DNA of 5,189 bases from Candidatus Atribacteria bacterium. GTDB taxonomy: Bacteria; Atribacterota; JALVIU01. The DNA is taken from positions 1 through 5,189 of the forward strand of contig JALVIU010000123.1 of the NCBI GenBank assembly GCA_027028665.1. The letters are read 5' to 3'. The translations under genes were made by a program, and so were the position numbers. The notes under the pieces are model-generated. The model had not been told where the DNA came from, did no database searches, and worked only from the letters and a program-made list of their open reading frames with translations. This document shows, one piece after another, positions 1-5,189 of this stretch (its first letter is position 1; each line of letters starts with the position of its first letter).

Positions 1-110
1 ATAAGATCATTTTATTTATACTTGCATTTTTCGGCATACTTCTTCACCATAATCTACTGTTTTTTGTATTTGGTGGCACAATACTTATAAACTATTTTAT
101 GTATAAATAA
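1..110 (+). CDS. Probable chromate transporter (CHR family) subunit, C-terminal fragment
   Basis: This is the 3' end of a gene that begins outside the window. The frame that starts with the codon at position 3 is open for 35 codons and closes at TAA 108-110. The peptide is almost wholly hydrophobic (for example FILAFFGILLHHNLLFFVFGG) and ends in the short tail YFMYK, as expected for the last one or two membrane segments of an integral membrane protein. The assignment rests mainly on context: single-domain CHR proteins are usually encoded as adjacent pairs that act together, and the next gene, 10 bases downstream on the same strand, is clearly a CHR domain protein. The fragment carries no CHR signature motif of its own, because the FGGG and PGP motifs lie in the N-terminal half of the family. 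It could be another membrane protein in the same operon, but the paired CHR reading is the most economical one. Confidence 0.6.
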   Translation, partial: KIILFILAFFGILLHHNLLFFVFGGTILINYFMYK

Positions 111-116
111 GGGAGG
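111..116 (+). promoter_or_regulatory. Shine-Dalgarno site of the second CHR gene
   Basis: GGGAGG lies between the upstream stop (108-110) and the ATG at 121, four A residues before the start. It is a strong match to the anti-Shine-Dalgarno sequence with slightly short spacing. It fixes the start of the downstream gene and suggests independent re-initiation after the upstream cistron. Confidence 0.75.
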
Positions 117-120
117 AAAA

Positions 121-627
121 ATGCTTATAACACTGTATCTTGTATTTTTCAAAATTGGATTTGTTGCATTTGGTGGGGGCTGGTCTGCTGTAGGTATTAT
201 GAAACAGGAGATTTTAGCACATCACTTTTTGACTCATTCTGAATTTTATCAAATGATATCTGCACTTGAACTTGTACCTGGGCCAGTAGCATTAAAAATA
301 GCCACCTTTACAGGATACAGGGTAGCAGGTTTTAAGGGGGCACTTGGAAATTCTCTGGCATTTATTCTTCCCGCAACAATTATATTTGGTCTTGCATATA
401 CAGTGGGAAAGAGGATAAAGCTTGATCAGAAGAAATTAATGGATAGCCTTAAACTTATGACTGCAGTTTTTGCCACAATTACACTATATCTTATGGTAAA
501 AGATGTCTATACTAATATCTATATCTTACTAATTGGTGTTGGGTCCTTTTTTATATTTACAAAAACAAAAGTCTTTCCCATATTTGTCATATTTGGGGCA
601 GGTATATTAGGACTTTTAATATTATAA
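121..627 (+). CDS. Chromate transporter, single-domain CHR family protein
   Basis: This is a complete 168-residue integral membrane protein, the usual size of a short-chain (single-domain) CHR protein. The family exports chromate in characterised members, as part of chromate resistance; many members have no tested substrate. The N-terminal segment [12 protein letters not shown] (residues 10-21) is the conserved amphipathic/FGGG motif. [18 protein letters not shown] (53-70) is the second CHR hallmark. Further hydrophobic stretches follow at about 73-95, 111-126, 132-147 and 151-168, with basic residues between them (KRIK, KTK). Short-chain CHR proteins are known to work as pairs encoded in tandem, and the preceding cistron ends 10 bases upstream, so this is probably the second partner of a two-gene unit. 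The start is supported by GGGAGG just upstream. The gene appears more AT-rich than the ATPase genes and ends only five bases before the convergent tRNA. The CHR family call is firm; chromate as the real substrate is inference. Confidence 0.92.
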   Translation: MLITLYLVFFKIGFVAFGGGWSAVGIMKQEILAHHFLTHSEFYQMISALELVPGPVALKIATFTGYRVAGFKGALGNSLAFILPATIIFGLAYTVGKRIKLDQKKLMDSLKLMTAVFATITLYLMVKDVYTNIYILLIGVGSFFIFTKTKVFPIFVIFGAGILGLLIL

Positions 628-631
628 AAAA
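626..631 (-). terminator. U-tract directly 3' of tRNA-Arg, possible terminator
   Basis: Read on the minus strand, the tRNA discriminator base is followed by CT and then six T residues and an AT-rich stretch. A run of U after a stable GC-rich structure can end transcription, so this may terminate the tRNA transcript and any ATPase read-through. There is no separate classical hairpin, and the T-run overlaps the last bases of the convergent CHR gene. The call is therefore tentative. Confidence 0.3.
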
Positions 632-632
632 G

Positions 633-706
633 TGCGCCCGAGAGGATTCGAACCTCCGATCTACGGCTCCGGAGGCCGTCGCTCTATCCAGCTGAGCTAC
701 GGGCGC
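633..706 (-). tRNA. tRNA-Arg (anticodon CCG)
   Basis: A 74-nt cloverleaf folds completely on the minus strand. The acceptor stem GCGCCCG pairs perfectly with CGGGCGC, and A is the discriminator. The D arm is GCTC/GAGC with loop AGCTGGATA. The anticodon stem ACGGC/GCCGT encloses the loop CTCCGGA, which gives anticodon CCG (decoding CGG, arginine). The T arm has loop TTCGAAT with one G-T wobble at the base of its stem. A20 in the D loop is the known arginine identity base, and the 5' half is nearly the same as the corresponding Escherichia coli tRNA-Arg(CCG). The 3' CCA is not encoded (CT follows the discriminator), so it must be added by nucleotidyltransferase. The gene lies 17 bases after the subunit D stop on the same strand, so it may be co-transcribed with the ATPase operon. 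It converges on the CHR gene, which ends five bases from its 3' end. Confidence 0.97.
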
Positions 707-723
707 AACACAGTATGAAGAAT

Positions 724-1347
724 TTATTCCCCTTTTCGTAGAATATCTTTTATACGCATAAGGGCAGAGGCTGCAGATCTTGCATTTTCATCAAGCTTCA
801 TACTTATAAATTTTATCGTTTCTTCAAGGTTTGGAATAAGCACATATTCAAGTGCATTTACCCTGCGTTTGGTCCTTTCTATTTCGTGTGATATCATCAC
901 TACTTCATTTTCGAGTTCCCCCAATTCAATAAGTTTTGGAAGAAGTTCTGCAAGTTTTTTAAGTGATACATCCAGCTCTCCTGATGTAGTTGCATATCCA
1001 TAAGAATAAGGTTTTACCTCTTTTTCAAGAGAGATACGGGGAACAATTACACCCATCACATTCTCCCTCTTGGAGATTATCTTTGCCTCTGTAGATGCAC
1101 CAAACACTGCTGCCTCTAAAAATTTATCAGATATTACACCCCTTGCCCTTTGAAAATCCTTATATACCTCCTGTAGAGAGGACATGATCTTTGTTCTTTT
1201 CTCTCTTGCCTCCATTGCCAGTGCAATAAATTTCTGGATCAGGGCATCTTGTTTATCCTTTAGAAGTTTGTGTCCTCTCTTTGCTGTCTGAAGCTGTCTC
1301 TTTAGACGGAGTAAAACCATACGGTTAGGATTTACATTGAGTTTCAT
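724..1347 (-). CDS. atpD: V-type ATP synthase subunit D (central rotor shaft)
   Basis: This 207-residue protein is the normal length for V/A-type subunit D, the long coiled-coil shaft that rotates inside the A3B3 hexamer and passes torque to the C subunit and membrane ring. The N-terminus ([14 protein letters not shown], about 6-19) and the C-terminal segment [18 protein letters not shown] (161-178) are family hallmarks. Charged helical stretches at about 5-65 and 130-200 fit the antiparallel coiled-coil hairpin, with a less helical middle around 98-125. The ATG overlaps the stop of the subunit B gene in ATGA, with GGAG eight bases upstream inside the B coding region, so translation is probably coupled to B. 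D is the last ATPase gene here and is followed by the tRNA. The symbol follows V-type operon naming (also ntpD) and should not be confused with the F-type beta subunit. Confidence 0.97.
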   Translation of the reverse strand: MKLNVNPNRMVLLRLKRQLQTAKRGHKLLKDKQDALIQKFIALAMEAREKRTKIMSSLQEVYKDFQRARGVISDKFLEAAVFGASTEAKIISKRENVMGVIVPRISLEKEVKPYSYGYATTSGELDVSLKKLAELLPKLIELGELENEVVMISHEIERTKRRVNALEYVLIPNLEETIKFISMKLDENARSAASALMRIKDILRKGE

Positions 1348-2741
1348 TCCTCAGTCTCCATGTATATGGTTTTCTTAGGCATATACTTCTCTATATATTC
1401 ATCCCTTATCCTCTTAAGCTCTGTCCGTGGCAGTATAGTTAAAAGCTCCCACCCTATCTTAAGTGTCTCTTCTATGGAACGGTTTTCATTTTGTCCCTGT
1501 CTTACAAATTTATCTTCAAACTCATCTGCAAACTTTACAAACTTCTTATCCACCTCACTTAGTGCAGCCTCTCCAAGGATTATGGCAAGTTCTTTTGCCT
1601 CTTTTCCACGGGCATATGATGCAAATAACTGATTCATAACATTTGCATGGTCCTCTCTTGTCTTTCCTGGACCTATACCCTTATCTTTCAAACGAGAAAG
1701 TGAAGGCAATACATCAATAGGTGGATATATTCCCTGTCTATGTAAGCTTCTACTTAATATAATTTGCCCTTCAGTGATATACCCAGTAAGGTCTGGAATA
1801 GGATGGGTCTTGTCATCTTCTGGCATGGTAAGAATAGGAATCTGAGTAATGGAACCCTTTTTATTCTTTATCCTCCCTGCACGTTCATACATTGTTGCAA
1901 GGTCTGTATAGAGATAGCCCGGATAACCACGTCTCCCTGGTACCTCTTTTCGTGCAGCAGATACCTCACGCAAAGCCTCACAATAGTTTGTAAAATCAGT
2001 AAGGATTACAAGTACATGCATATCAAGGTCAAATGCAAGATACTCTGCTGCAGTAAGTGCAATACGAGGAGTAATGATTCTTTCAATAACAGGGTCATCT
2101 GCAAGATTTATAAAAAGTACTGCCCTTTTTATAGCACCTGTTTTCTGGAAATCATTTATGAAAAAGCTTGCCTCTTCAAATGTAATACCCATTGCACCAA
2201 ATACTACTGCAAAGGATTCCTCTTTTCCCAATACCTTTGATTGTCTTGCGATCTGCGCAGCAAGCTGTGCATGGGGAAGGCCTGAACCTGAAAATATAGG
2301 GAGCTTTTGTCCTCTAACAAGGGTATTCATAAGGTCTATAGCAGAGATCCCTGTCTGAATAAAGTCTGTAGGGTAATCACGGGAATAAGGATTCATAGGG
2401 TTTCCATTTATATCGAGTCTCTTATCTGCAATGATCTCAGGTCCCCCATCTATAGGTTTTCCAGAACCATTAAATACCCTACCCAAGATATCAGGAGAGA
2501 CAGGAAATTCTATAACCTTTCCCAAAAATCTTACCTTACTCTTTTTTACATCAATACCGGTAGAGCCCTCAAAGAGCTGAATAAGGGCCCTTCCCTCAGA
2601 AGTCATAAGGACCTCTCCTCTCCTTATCTCTCCAGAGGAAAGCTCTACCTCAACAAGCTCTCTATATTTGGCATCACCAATACCCTCAACAGTAATAAGT
2701 GGGCCCTCTACACGGGATATTGTATTATATTCTTTAATCAC
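1344..2741 (-). CDS. atpB: V-type ATP synthase subunit B (regulatory/non-catalytic)
   Basis: This 465-residue protein matches the V/A-type B subunit along its whole length. It alternates with A in the A3B3 head and contributes to the nucleotide pockets. Visible in order are the N-terminal beta-barrel (about 1-75, [10 protein letters not shown]), [15 protein letters not shown] (87-101), the conserved [20 protein letters not shown] (127-146), then [17 protein letters not shown]. This last segment replaces a true Walker A motif, as is normal for [12 protein letters not shown], the [14 protein letters not shown] segment (247-260) and [20 protein letters not shown] (268-287) follow. [10 protein letters not shown] (340-349) fits the ATP synthase alpha/beta signature, and the next residue, R350, corresponds to the arginine that reaches into the A-subunit site. 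The start is GTG, overlapping the A stop in GTGA, with AGGAGG nine bases upstream. The name follows V-type usage (also ntpB), not the F-type a subunit. Confidence 0.98.
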   Translation of the reverse strand: MIKEYNTISRVEGPLITVEGIGDAKYRELVEVELSSGEIRRGEVLMTSEGRALIQLFEGSTGIDVKKSKVRFLGKVIEFPVSPDILGRVFNGSGKPIDGGPEIIADKRLDINGNPMNPYSRDYPTDFIQTGISAIDLMNTLVRGQKLPIFSGSGLPHAQLAAQIARQSKVLGKEESFAVVFGAMGITFEEASFFINDFQKTGAIKRAVLFINLADDPVIERIITPRIALTAAEYLAFDLDMHVLVILTDFTNYCEALREVSAARKEVPGRRGYPGYLYTDLATMYERAGRIKNKKGSITQIPILTMPEDDKTHPIPDLTGYITEGQIILSRSLHRQGIYPPIDVLPSLSRLKDKGIGPGKTREDHANVMNQLFASYARGKEAKELAIILGEAALSEVDKKFVKFADEFEDKFVRQGQNENRSIEETLKIGWELLTILPRTELKRIRDEYIEKYMPKKTIYMETEE

Positions 2742-4510
2742 TCTTCTTCGCCTCCTACTAACACTTTTGATCCAATCTCATTATCTATCTCTTCCCTAAT
2801 CTTATCATACTCATCAAGGTTATTCTCAGGAATAAACTTGGCCTTTGCTATACGCTCTCTTACAGAAAGCGTAAGTATATCATCCAAAAGTGCACCCTTC
2901 TCAAGAGCCTCTTTTGCCTTATGATGGAAATAAAGGATTAAGGAAAGCATTTTATACTGTTTTATAAGAGATGTATATGTATCATATTCATCAAAGGCAT
3001 TTTGCTGCAGATAATCTTCCCTTATAGATTTTGCGCTCTCAAGTACGAGTCTTTCATTCTTTGAAAGTGCCTCAATTCCTACAAGTCTTACTATTTCTTG
3101 CAATGAAGCCTCTTGTTCCAAAAGATTCATGGCCTCATTTCTGAGCGCTACAAAATCTTTACCAACTTTTGTCTCATAGTATGGAGTAAGATGTGGAACA
3201 TACAACGAATAGCTTGTAAGCCAGTTTATGGCCGGGAAGTGTCTTGCATATGCAAGTCTATCCTCCAAAGACCAAAATACCTGTACCACACGCAAGGTAT
3301 TCTGGGTAACAGGTTCTGAGAGGTCTCCACCAGGAGGAGATACTGCACCAATAATACTTATGGAACCCTCTCTATCATCATTGCCAAGACATCTCACTCT
3401 CCCTGCCCTTTCATAAAATGTTGCTATCCTTGAACCAAGATATGCAGGGAAGCCTTCATCTCCTGGCATTTCCTCTAAACGTCCAGAGATCTCACGCATA
3501 GCCTCTGCCCAACGAGAGGTAGAGTCTGCCATAAGTGCTACTTTGTATCCCATATCACGGAAGTATTCTGCTATAGTAATCCCTGTAAAAACAGATGCCT
3601 CACGGGCAGCAACAGGCATATTGGATGTATTTGCAACAAGCACCGTTCTGTTCATAAGTGGCTTTCCAGACCTTGGGTCTTTAAGGTGTGGAAACTCCAA
3701 AAGTACATCTGTCATCTCATTTCCACGCTCACCACAACCTATATACACTACAATATCTGCATCAGACCACTTGGCAAGCTGGTGCTGAACCACTGTCTTT
3801 CCTGAACCAAATGGTCCTGGTATACATGCAGTTCCTCCCTTTCCTACAGGGAAAAAGGTATCTATTACCCTCTGACCAGTTATAAGTGGCTCTTCGATAT
3901 TTAGTTTTTTCTTGAAGGGTCTTGGTTTTCTAACAGGCCACCTTTGCATAAGGGTAAGCTCTGTTATTGTACCATCCTTTTTCTTTATCTTACAAACTAC
4001 ATCCTCTACCTTAAACTTTCCCGATTTTATCTCTACCACTTCACCAGATAGGCCATAAGGCACCATTATCTTATGCATTACAAGTTCTGATTCTGGTACC
4101 TCTCCTATAATATCCCCTTCCTCTACGGCATCTCCAATCTTTACAGTGGACTTAAATTCCCATTCCTTTTCCCTATTTATTCCAGGAACTTCTATTCCCC
4201 TTTCTATAAATGCACCTGCTATATCTTCTATTACGTCAAGGGGTCTTTGAATACCATCATATATGGATTGAATAAGGCCTGGTCCCAGTTCCACACTTAG
4301 GGGTTCACCTGTAGAGACTACAGGTTCTCCAGGGGCAAGTCCTGCAGTTTCTTCATATACCTGAATAGTTGCAGTATCTTCTACAAGTCCTATAATTTCA
4401 CCTATGAGGTGCTTTTCTCCTACCTTTACCACATCATACATCTTTGCATAGGGAATACCCTTCGCAATAACCACTGGACCTGCAATTTTAACAATTTTTC
4501 CTTCATTCAT
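2738..4510 (-). CDS. atpA: V-type ATP synthase subunit A (catalytic)
   Basis: This is the catalytic subunit, which hydrolyses or makes ATP at the A/B interfaces. It is 590 residues long from the ATG chosen here. In order it shows the beta-barrel start [32 protein letters not shown] (77-92), and the bulge domain specific to A subunits (about 116-193, ending near [11 protein letters not shown]). The Walker A motif GPFGSGKT is at 232-239. GERGNE follows, with the catalytic glutamate at 261. The Walker B strand VALMAD is at 324-329, then [34 protein letters not shown] and the alpha/beta signature [10 protein letters not shown] (426-435). The P-loop has serine where eukaryotic A subunits carry the redox-sensitive cysteine. 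A GTG at 4516 would add two residues and overlap the F stop. The ATG at 4510 is preferred because it fits the Thermus A-subunit N-terminus as I recall it and gives better spacing from the ribosome site. Its stop overlaps the B start. Also called ntpA. Confidence 0.98.
   Translation of the reverse strand: MNEGKIVKIAGPVVIAKGIPYAKMYDVVKVGEKHLIGEIIGLVEDTATIQVYEETAGLAPGEPVVSTGEPLSVELGPGLIQSIYDGIQRPLDVIEDIAGAFIERGIEVPGINREKEWEFKSTVKIGDAVEEGDIIGEVPESELVMHKIMVPYGLSGEVVEIKSGKFKVEDVVCKIKKKDGTITELTLMQRWPVRKPRPFKKKLNIEEPLITGQRVIDTFFPVGKGGTACIPGPFGSGKTVVQHQLAKWSDADIVVYIGCGERGNEMTDVLLEFPHLKDPRSGKPLMNRTVLVANTSNMPVAAREASVFTGITIAEYFRDMGYKVALMADSTSRWAEAMREISGRLEEMPGDEGFPAYLGSRIATFYERAGRVRCLGNDDREGSISIIGAVSPPGGDLSEPVTQNTLRVVQVFWSLEDRLAYARHFPAINWLTSYSLYVPHLTPYYETKVGKDFVALRNEAMNLLEQEASLQEIVRLVGIEALSKNERLVLESAKSIREDYLQQNAFDEYDTYTSLIKQYKMLSLILYFHHKAKEALEKGALLDDILTLSVRERIAKAKFIPENNLDEYDKIREEIDNEIGSKVLVGGEEE
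2751..2756 (-). promoter_or_regulatory. Shine-Dalgarno site of the subunit B gene
   Basis: The complement reads AGGAGG, nine bases before the GTG start of subunit B and within the last codons of subunit A. It is the strongest ribosome site in the ATPase part of the window. It supports the GTG as the true start, although no ATG lies nearby. Confidence 0.7.
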
Positions 4511-4512
4511 AT

Positions 4513-4839
4513 TCACTCACCCTCTCTTTTAAGTAGAGCATCTGTCCCAATAGCTCTTTCCATATTTTCTTTTAATATTTTTCTACTAAAAGCTTCACTC
4601 CCTGTTCTATCCGGTATAATTATAATTACCGGAAGATACTCTTTCATCGCCTCAGAGAGTCTTTTACCAAGGGCCTCTGCTATATCCTCTGATATAAATA
4701 AGACTCCATATTTATTGCTATTTATCACTTCAAAGAATACCCTCTCTGGGTCATCTTCTGCCGGATAGGAAGCAATGCCAAAAGACTTAAAAAGTAATGA
4801 TATATCCTTTGAGGCAATACAGGCTATATTATCGTACAT
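4513..4839 (-). CDS. atpF: V-type ATP synthase subunit F (central stalk)
   Basis: This 108-residue protein has the expected length and profile of V/A-type subunit F, a small alpha/beta fold protein that binds the D shaft and in some enzymes modulates ATP hydrolysis. The family pattern is seen in the alternating strands [14 protein letters not shown] (44-57) and [12 protein letters not shown] (69-80), the second being the characteristic P-x-I-x-I-P strand. A charged C-terminal helix follows, [22 protein letters not shown]. Its position between C and A is the standard one for F. The ATG lies 11 bases inside the end of the subunit C gene, with a GAGG-type site a few bases upstream (GAGGGATACAT before the ATG). 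Its TGA overlaps or abuts the start of A. The symbol is the V-type one (also ntpG in Enterococcus) and is unrelated to the F-type b subunit. Confidence 0.94.
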   Translation of the reverse strand: MYDNIACIASKDISLLFKSFGIASYPAEDDPERVFFEVINSNKYGVLFISEDIAEALGKRLSEAMKEYLPVIIIIPDRTGSEAFSRKILKENMERAIGTDALLKREGE

Positions 4840-5189
4840 ATGTATCCCTCAACCTCTCTCTAATAGTAGATGTAGAAAGCCTTGATTCCTTTCCTCTTCC
4901 TACTATCAGTATATTTTTAATATCCATCTCCCTTGCCAAGAAATAGTTAACAAAGGGTTCAATACCTACTGTTGCCCATTTAAAATATCGAGCAAAATTT
5001 ATTATAAAATCATCCACAAGCTTTTCCAATAGCGAAAATGAATTTTCATGTTCAAGATGGGCAAAACCATCTACTACAACATCCTCCCTCTTTGTCCTCG
5101 GAGGAATTGGTGAAAGGTAAAATTTCCCTCCTAGAGTAGATGATGCCACAGATAATGGGGCATCATAAAGATTATCTAAAACCTCTCTC
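4829..5189 (-). CDS. atpC: V-type ATP synthase subunit C, C-terminal part (5' end beyond window)
   Basis: The frame is open from the window edge to TAA at 4829-4831, giving the last 119 residues. V/A-type subunit C is usually about 320-350 residues, so roughly two thirds are missing at the window edge. Subunit C is the funnel-shaped adaptor that sits on the membrane rotor ring and holds the foot of the D/F shaft. The assignment rests on the family's C-terminal pattern: GIEPFVNYFLAREMDIKNIL, then the IVGRGKESRL stretch and the ending ERLRDTYV, together with its position before F. A GTG at 5149 could be mistaken for a start. The codons upstream of it (encoding REVLDNLYDAPLS) continue the same helical protein, and 106 residues would be far too short for the family, so the gene is best treated as partial. 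It overlaps the F start by 11 bases. Confidence 0.93.
   Translation of the reverse strand, partial: REVLDNLYDAPLSVASSTLGGKFYLSPIPPRTKREDVVVDGFAHLEHENSFSLLEKLVDDFIINFARYFKWATVGIEPFVNYFLAREMDIKNILIVGRGKESRLSTSTIRERLRDTYVR

Noticed and set aside
153-160. Degenerate P-loop in subunit B as a sign of a dead gene (residue numbers of the protein: about 151-158)
   Set aside because: Loss of the Walker A lysine is the normal state of V/A-type B subunits. The rest of the protein is intact.
707-800. A promoter for the tRNA within the end of subunit D
   Set aside because: The TATAAA and CATACT hexamers on the minus strand have no acceptable -35 partner at the usual distance. They are compatible with chance in AT-rich coding sequence.
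1764-2240. A 158-residue plus-strand open frame rich in Cys and Lys
   Set aside because: It is antisense to conserved subunit B coding sequence, has biased low-complexity composition and no family resemblance. The cysteines come from reading common B codons in reverse.
2307-2924. A 205-residue open frame on the plus strand, antisense to the B/A junction
   Set aside because: It starts with TTG, has no ribosome site or recognisable domain, and lies fully opposite two highly conserved ATPase genes. It is a shadow of their codon usage.
4829-5149. A complete 106-residue protein starting with GTG at 5149
   Set aside because: The same frame stays open to the window edge, the upstream codons continue the subunit C sequence, and the family is about three times longer. 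It is the C-terminal part of a truncated gene.
1-5189. An undescribed system, CRISPR array, insertion sequence or repeat family
   Set aside because: Almost all of the window is accounted for by well-known V-type ATPase genes, a standard tRNA and CHR proteins. I saw no repeated units, terminal inverted repeats or unexplained gene-sized stretch.

Overview
The window looks like ordinary chromosomal sequence from a moderately AT-rich bacterium. It carries most of the soluble half of a V-type (A/V-type) H+ or Na+ ATPase/ATP synthase operon on the minus strand, one tRNA-Arg gene, and a two-gene chromate-transporter-like (CHR family) unit on the plus strand. The tRNA, with canonical bacterial T and D arms and A20, and the GGAGG-type ribosome sites point to Bacteria. 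I cannot name the genus. V-type ATPases occur in scattered bacterial lineages such as Thermus, spirochaetes, chlamydiae, clostridia and Dictyoglomus.

Layout from left to right: (1) the last 35 codons of a membrane protein on the plus strand, the probable first CHR subunit; (2) ten bases later, a complete 168-residue single-domain CHR protein; (3) five bases after its stop, the 3' end of a tRNA-Arg(CCG) gene on the minus strand; (4) 17 bases upstream of that tRNA, the stop codon of V-type subunit D. Continuing rightwards on the minus strand come subunits B, A and F, then the C-terminal 119 residues of subunit C, which runs off the window end. In transcription order the operon reads C-F-A-B-D, the order of the Thermus and archaeal type operons. 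The membrane subunits (I/a and K/c) and the peripheral-stalk subunits (E, G/H) are not in the window. They do not follow D, so they are expected upstream of C.

A and B form the catalytic A3B3 hexamer: A has an intact P-loop, and B has the degenerate loop typical of its family. D and F form the central rotor shaft, and C couples the shaft to the membrane rotor ring. Consecutive ATPase genes overlap by 4 to 11 bases or nearly abut, which suggests translational coupling. No promoter is visible for either unit, so both probably start outside the window.

There is no gene-free stretch longer than 300 bases. I found no insertion sequence, CRISPR array, repeat family or evidence of an undescribed system. 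The most noteworthy points are the very tight convergent arrangement at the tRNA, the operon architecture and the choice of start codons.
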